Assembly (NCBI GenBank): GCA_903868035.1
Contig: CAIPTQ010000078.1
Coordinates: forward strand, 1-13,893
Direction: 5' to 3'
Length of the DNA stretch: 13,893 bases
DNA from: an uncultured Phycisphaerales bacterium
GTDB lineage: Bacteria; Planctomycetota; Phycisphaerae; WQYP01
This document shows positions 6,073 to 13,893 of this stretch, one piece after another. The notes under the pieces are model-generated. The model was not told the DNA's origin. It did not search any database and saw only the letters and a program-made list of their open reading frames with translations. Position 1 is the first letter of the stretch; each line of letters begins with the position of its first letter. Both the position numbers and the translations under genes were made by a program.

Positions 6073-6309
6073 GCCGCGCGGATGCATGACATTCTGGGCG
6101 GTCGGCAAAACGGAACCCGTAGCGTAAGCAAGGTGGAGTTGCGTGCATTCTGGCTAACGGTTTCTTCGCACAGGCGAGGAACAGCCCATCGCATACGGGA
6201 GACCTGGCATCGCCTGCGCGAGGCTACAGGGAGCGTTGGGAATGGTCGCTCCACCTCGCTTACGCTACGGGTTCCGTTGGCCGCCGATTCTGTCATGCAC
6301 CAGCCGCGC
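6073..6309. mobile_element. MITE-like inverted-repeat element with possible 7-bp target duplication
   Basis: Outer ends: TGCATGACA (6083-6091) and TGTCATGCA (6291-6299) are a perfect 9-bp inverted repeat. Inner arms: 6110-6138 and 6249-6277 are inverted copies identical at 28 of 29 positions (ACGGAACCCGTAGCGTAAGC core). Further inward, TTCGCACAGGCGA and TTCGCGCAGGCGA-like blocks recur at the same distance from each arm. GCCGCGC occurs at 6073-6079 and 6303-6309, each exactly 3 bases outside the 9-bp repeats, as expected of a target duplication, although the 7-mer is GC-rich and could arise by chance. No transposase is encoded, so it would be non-autonomous. The arm translates as NGTRSVSE, which I recall as a common spurious peptide in planctomycete annotations. 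Confidence 0.6.
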
Positions 6310-6381
6310 CGGCACCCGCTCCCCTCCCCGGCCATTCTCCCGTATTATGTGCGTTTCCCGGTCTCTTTTTGGAACCAAAAC

Positions 6382-7230
6382 ATGCTCCCCATCCCCCTCG
6401 GCCCGGCCAAGTTCAACCTCTCCTTCGACCCCGCCCGGCACTTTCTCCTCATTGCCGGCCCCTGTGTCATCGAGTCCCTTGACTTGTGCCTGACCATCGC
6501 CGGCACGGTCAAGTATCTGTGCCAGAAACTTGGCGGCCCGGCCGTCATGCCCTACGTCTTCAAAGCCTCCTTCGACAAGGCCAATCGCTCCTCGGTCAAC
6601 ACCCATCGCGGCGTATCCATGGAAAAAGGCCTCGAAATCCTCGCCGCCGTCCGCGACCAGCTTGCTATCCCCGTCACCACGGATATTCACGAGTCCGACC
6701 AGGCCGTCCCCGTCGCCCATGCCGTGGACATGCTCCAGATACCCGCCTTTCTCTGCCGGCAGACCGACCTGCTGGTCGCCGCGGGCCGCACGGGCAAGCC
6801 CGTCAACATCAAGAAGGGCCAGTTCATGGCTCCCTGGGAGATGGCCAACGCCGTCGAAAAGGTGCAGTCCACGGGCAACGTACACACCCTCCTCACCGAG
6901 CGGGGCACATTCTTTGGCTACAACCGCCTCGTCAATGACTTCACGGGCATCCCCCAGATGCAGGCCCTTGGTCCCACCGGCACGCCCACACTGATGGACG
7001 CCACCCACTCGACCCAGCTCCCCGGCGGCCTGGGCCACGCCACCGCCGGCCAGCGCCAATTTGTGCCGCTGCTGGCCCGCGCGGCCACGGCCGCCGGCGT
7101 CAATGGCCTGTTCATCGAAGTCCACCCCGCGCCCGAGAAATCCCCCTCCGACGCGGCGACGATCCTCGATTTGAAAAATTTGCCGGCCCTGCTGGAAGAG
7201 TGTCTGGCGATTCGTGCCGCCATCGGCTGA
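6382..7230 (+). CDS. kdsA: 3-deoxy-8-phosphooctulonate synthase (KDO-8-P synthase), metal-dependent class
   Basis: 282 aa from the ATG at 6382 (a weak GGA lies 8 bases upstream); the upstream open frame runs through the repeat element and is not conserved. It condenses phosphoenolpyruvate with arabinose-5-phosphate to KDO-8-phosphate, the precursor of the lipopolysaccharide inner core, in the cytosol. Seen motifs in order: LLIAGPCVIES, KASFDKANRSS (61-71), TTDIHE, QIPAFLCRQTDLL, VNIKKGQFMAPW, ERGTFFGYNRLVNDF, MDATHSTQLPGG, FIEVHPAPEKSPSD. The four metal ligands of the Aquifex-type enzyme are present: C28, H209, E246 and D257. The E. coli type has Asn in place of the Cys. It follows the inverted-repeat element, and a related repeat lies just after it, so it is isolated from other KDO genes. 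A TATTAT at about 6343 is a possible -10. Confidence 0.96.
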   Translation: MLPIPLGPAKFNLSFDPARHFLLIAGPCVIESLDLCLTIAGTVKYLCQKLGGPAVMPYVFKASFDKANRSSVNTHRGVSMEKGLEILAAVRDQLAIPVTTDIHESDQAVPVAHAVDMLQIPAFLCRQTDLLVAAGRTGKPVNIKKGQFMAPWEMANAVEKVQSTGNVHTLLTERGTFFGYNRLVNDFTGIPQMQALGPTGTPTLMDATHSTQLPGGLGHATAGQRQFVPLLARAATAAGVNGLFIEVHPAPEKSPSDAATILDLKNLPALLEECLAIRAAIG

Positions 7231-7269
7231 CGCGGCGGAATCGCCGGCGCGAAGAAAACGCCATCCTGT

Positions 7270-7330
7270 ACTCCGCCCTCGCTTCCGATGCATGCAACTC
7301 CGCCCTCGCTGACGCTACGGGTTCCGTTTT
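7270..7330 (-). repeat. Third copy of the [12 protein letters not shown] repeat, after kdsA
   Basis: On the - strand, 7327 to 7298 reads ACGGAACCCGTAGCGTCAGC and on, like the arms of the element at 6073-6309. Similarity extends to about 7288 (GGAGTTGCATGCATC against GGAGTTGCGTGCATT in the left arm). A partial second unit, ACTCCGCCCTCGCT, occurs at 7270-7283 and again at 7297-7310. A run of six T follows at 7327-7332. It has the same orientation as the arm at 6249-6277, so kdsA lies between two direct copies. Confidence 0.7.
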
Positions 7331-7343
7331 TTCGTGGATGTTC

Positions 7344-7372
7344 TTGATCGGCATTTTCCAGGCTGCTACAGT
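7344..7372 (+). promoter_or_regulatory. Candidate sigma-70 promoter of gltBD
   Basis: TTGATC (7344-7349), a spacer of exactly 17 bases, and TACAGT (7367-7372) match the -35 and -10 consensus at four of six positions each. Transcription would begin near 7379, giving a leader of about 90 bases before the proposed gltB start. Predicted by eye only. Confidence 0.4.
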
Positions 7373-7427
7373 AAGGTGCTCGAATCGCATAGGCGACATC
7401 CCCGTCCCAGTGCGAATTACATTGACG

Positions 7428-7449
7428 GAAGGCGGAGCCAAACGCCTTC
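7428..7449 (+). promoter_or_regulatory. Hairpin in the gltB leader, just before the ribosome site
   Basis: GAAGGCG (7428-7434) and CGCCTTC (7443-7449) form a perfect 7-bp stem with an 8-base loop. The GGAGG ribosome site follows 4 bases later (7454-7458). A structure so close could limit ribosome access or protect the message. Confidence 0.4.
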
Positions 7450-7468
7450 ACTCGGAGGTCACAGACCC

Positions 7469-12095
<4,627 letters not shown>

Positions 12096-12103
<8 letters not shown>

Positions 12104-13577
12104 GCCCACCGGATTCATGGAATTCGCCCGCGAGCTCGGCACCAACAAGGCCGCGCGCCTCCGCATCCTCAACTGGCACGAGTTCCACGACCACCTCCCC
12201 GACGCCCGCCTCAAGCAGCAGGGCGCCCGCTGCATGGACTGCGGCGTCCCCTTCTGCCATTCCGACAAGACCGGCGGCTGCCCGATTAACAACCTCATCC
12301 CGGAGTGGAACGACCTCGTCTACCGCGGCCTGTGGGAAGAGGCGATTGTGCGGTTGTGGAAGACGAACAACTTTCCGGAGTTCACGGGGCGCGTCTGCCC
12401 GGCGCCGTGCGAGGGGTCGTGCGTTCTGGGCATCAATGAACCACCCGTCACCATCAAGTCCATCGAAGCCGAAATCATCGACCACGCCTGGGAGCACGGC
12501 TTGGTCAAGCCCAATCCGCCTTCAAGCCGCACCGGCAAAAAAGTCGCCGTCATCGGCAGTGGCCCCGCGGGCCTGGCCGCCGCCGACCAGCTCAGCAAGG
12601 CCGGCCACCTCGTCACCGTTTACGAACGTGCCGACCGCATCGGCGGCCTGCTGATGTACGGCATCCCCAATATGAAGCTCGACAAACGCACCATCGTTGA
12701 ACGCCGCGTCAAACTCATGGAGGAAGAAGGCGTCCGCTTTGTGACCGGCGCGCACATCGGCGTGACGCACGACGCCCAGCAACTCGCCAAGGAATACGAC
12801 GCCCTCATCCTCGCCACCGGCGCCACCAAGCCGCGCGACCTGCCCGTCCCGGGCCGCCAGCTCAAAGGCGTCCACTTCGCCATGGAATTCCTCACCCTCA
12901 ACACCAAGTCCCTTCTCGATTCCAACCACGCCGACGGCCACTTCATCAACGCCAAGGACAAACACGTCATCGTCATCGGCGGCGGTGATACCGGCAACGA
13001 CTGCCTCGGCACCTCCATGCGCCACGGCTGCAAATCCCTCGTCAACTTTGAACTACTCCCCCAACCCCCTGCCGCCCGCGCCCCGGACAACCCCTGGCCC
13101 CAGTGGCCCCGCATCCTGCGCACCGACTACGGCCACGAGGAATCCGCCGCCGTCTTCGGCGCCGATCCTCGCCAGTTCGCCATCCTCACCAAGGAATTCC
13201 TCGGCGACGACCGCGGCAATTTGCGCGGCGTCAAAACCGTCCGCGTCGAATGGGTCCGCGAAGGCTCCAATGGACAATCCCAGTTTAAGATGAAGGAACT
13301 CCCCGGCACCCAGCAGGAATGGAAAGCCGACCTCGTTTTCCTCGCCTTGGGTTTCCTTGGACCCGAAAATGCCGTGGCCGCCCAGCTCGGCATTGAACTC
13401 GACCCGCGCAGCAACTTTAAAGCCGACCACGGCCGCTTTCTCACGAGCCGCCCGAACATCTTTGCCGCCGGCGACTGCCGCAGGGGGCAATCGCTCGTCG
13501 TCTGGGCGATCAACGAAGGTCGGGGGGCGGCACGGGAGTGCGACCGCTACCTAATGGGGAAGACGCAATTGGCATGA
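12096..13577 (+). CDS. gltD: Glutamate synthase (NADPH) small subunit
   Basis: 493 aa, the usual size. The ATG overlaps the end of gltB by 8 bases, so translation is probably coupled. The beta subunit takes electrons from NADPH through FAD and passes them by 4Fe-4S clusters to the FMN of GltB. Seen: N-terminal cluster cysteines C46, C49, C54 and C62 ([13 protein letters not shown]) and C101, C105 and C109 (CPAPCEGSC); an FAD dinucleotide fold [12 protein letters not shown] (154-159 glycines); the [13 protein letters not shown] motif; an NADPH fold [10 protein letters not shown] (295-300); and a C-terminal FAD motif [18 protein letters not shown]. All expected motifs are intact. Homologous subunits occur in other oxidoreductases, but the pairing with gltB settles the identity. 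Confidence 0.97.
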
Positions 13578-13615
13578 GTGCGCGGGAAATTACGATTCTT
13601 AGACCTCGGCTCTCT

Positions 13616-13893
13616 TCAACGTGGTGATGATTCGAAATATCCCATCTGATGATCCGCATCGAATGCCACAGATACGCCGCCCCCATTGCGATATTCCTTC
13701 CGATAAAACAAACCCGTTTCTATTTTCTTGTACATCTGGACCTCACGTACCTCTGATTCGGCAAGCGATTTTTCGGTTGGAGAATCCGAATACGACTTTT
13801 TCCCCTTCTCAACGGCGTCAGTCCACGAGTAACGCCGAATCGAAAATGCCTTCCCGGAGATGGCTTCCAAACGATATCCCCTGCCCTCACACC
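13616..13893 (-). CDS. Unrecognised protein, C-terminal part (runs off the right edge)
   Basis: The frame is open from the window edge to a TGA at 13616-13618, about 91 codons, convergent with gltD and 38 bases from it. A TTG at 13870 is the only internal start near the edge, and codons before it are open too, so the gene most likely begins outside the window. I do not recognise the family. The visible part is soluble and mixed charged (EKGKKSYSDSPTEK, VQMYKKIETGLFYRKEYRNG) with no membrane helix, and its composition is protein-like rather than shadow-like. The DNA is distinctly AT-richer than the rest of the window, which hints at a different history or a lineage-specific gene. It may not be a gene at all. 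Confidence 0.5.
   Translation of the reverse strand, partial: CEGRGYRLEAISGKAFSIRRYSWTDAVEKGKKSYSDSPTEKSLAESEVREVQMYKKIETGLFYRKEYRNGGGVSVAFDADHQMGYFESSPR

Noticed and set aside
4633..6108. Open frame of 491 codons antisense to gdhA
   Set aside because: Mirrors the codon-position GC bias of gdhA; low-complexity V/D/A/H/G-rich translation without any domain. Similar shadows opposite gltB (7484-9193, 11177-12298) and opposite the LuxR gene (2911-3885) were dropped for the same reason.
6025..6381. N-terminal extension of kdsA through the repeat element
   Set aside because: It runs through the terminator and the inverted repeats and contains the NGTRSVSK-type repeat peptide; KdsA proteins are about 280 aa, matching the ATG at 6382.
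7401..7458. Glutamine riboswitch (glnA RNA type) before gltB
   Set aside because: GACGGAAG at about 7424 resembles one conserved stretch, but the GTTCA segment and the later GAAGGAACGC segment are missing, and the folding does not match. A covariance-model search would settle it.

Overview
The window reads as chromosomal DNA of a high-GC, diderm bacterium. A KDO-8-phosphate synthase (lipopolysaccharide core sugar) and an RND efflux pump tail both imply an outer membrane. Several features recall Planctomycetota or a relative in the PVC group: a dispersed repeat whose translation contains NGTRSVSE, short tandem TCATTTA octamers, REP-like CGGCACGCGGAGC hairpins, and a GH9 glycosidase beside a receiver-less LuxR regulator. 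This assignment rests on memory and style, not on a database search.

Left part (1-3933). The 3' end of an RND efflux transporter gene (+ strand) faces a secreted GH9 glycoside hydrolase gene (- strand). The gap between them holds tandem octamers, hairpins and a 30-bp near-copy of the RND gene's own 3' end. Upstream of the GH9 gene are a good extended -10 promoter and a five-unit array of imperfect palindromes. Next, on the same strand, comes a GAF-like/coiled-coil/LuxR-HTH regulator. Its stop codon lies inside the last palindrome unit.

Middle (3934-6381). An AT-rich divergent intergenic region carries operator-like inverted repeats. It precedes a small unknown gene (103 aa) and gdhA (NADP-type glutamate dehydrogenase), which probably form one transcript ending in a strong intrinsic terminator. 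A 223-bp MITE-like inverted-repeat element follows, possibly flanked by a 7-bp target duplication.

Right part (6382-13893). kdsA, of the metal-dependent class, stands alone with related repeats on both sides. Then come gltB and gltD, the large and small subunits of glutamate synthase, overlapping by 8 bp with a run of ten G at the junction. A convergent, AT-richer, unrecognised gene runs off the right edge.

Functionally the core of the window is ammonia assimilation. GdhA (2-oxoglutarate + NH4+ + NADPH to glutamate) and GOGAT GltBD (glutamine + 2-oxoglutarate + NADPH to 2 glutamate) lie within 8 kb of each other, interrupted only by kdsA and repeats. No clearly new multi-gene system is visible. 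The less ordinary material is the repeat and mobile-element content, the small gene upstream of gdhA, and the regulatory signals around the GH9, gdhA and gltB genes.
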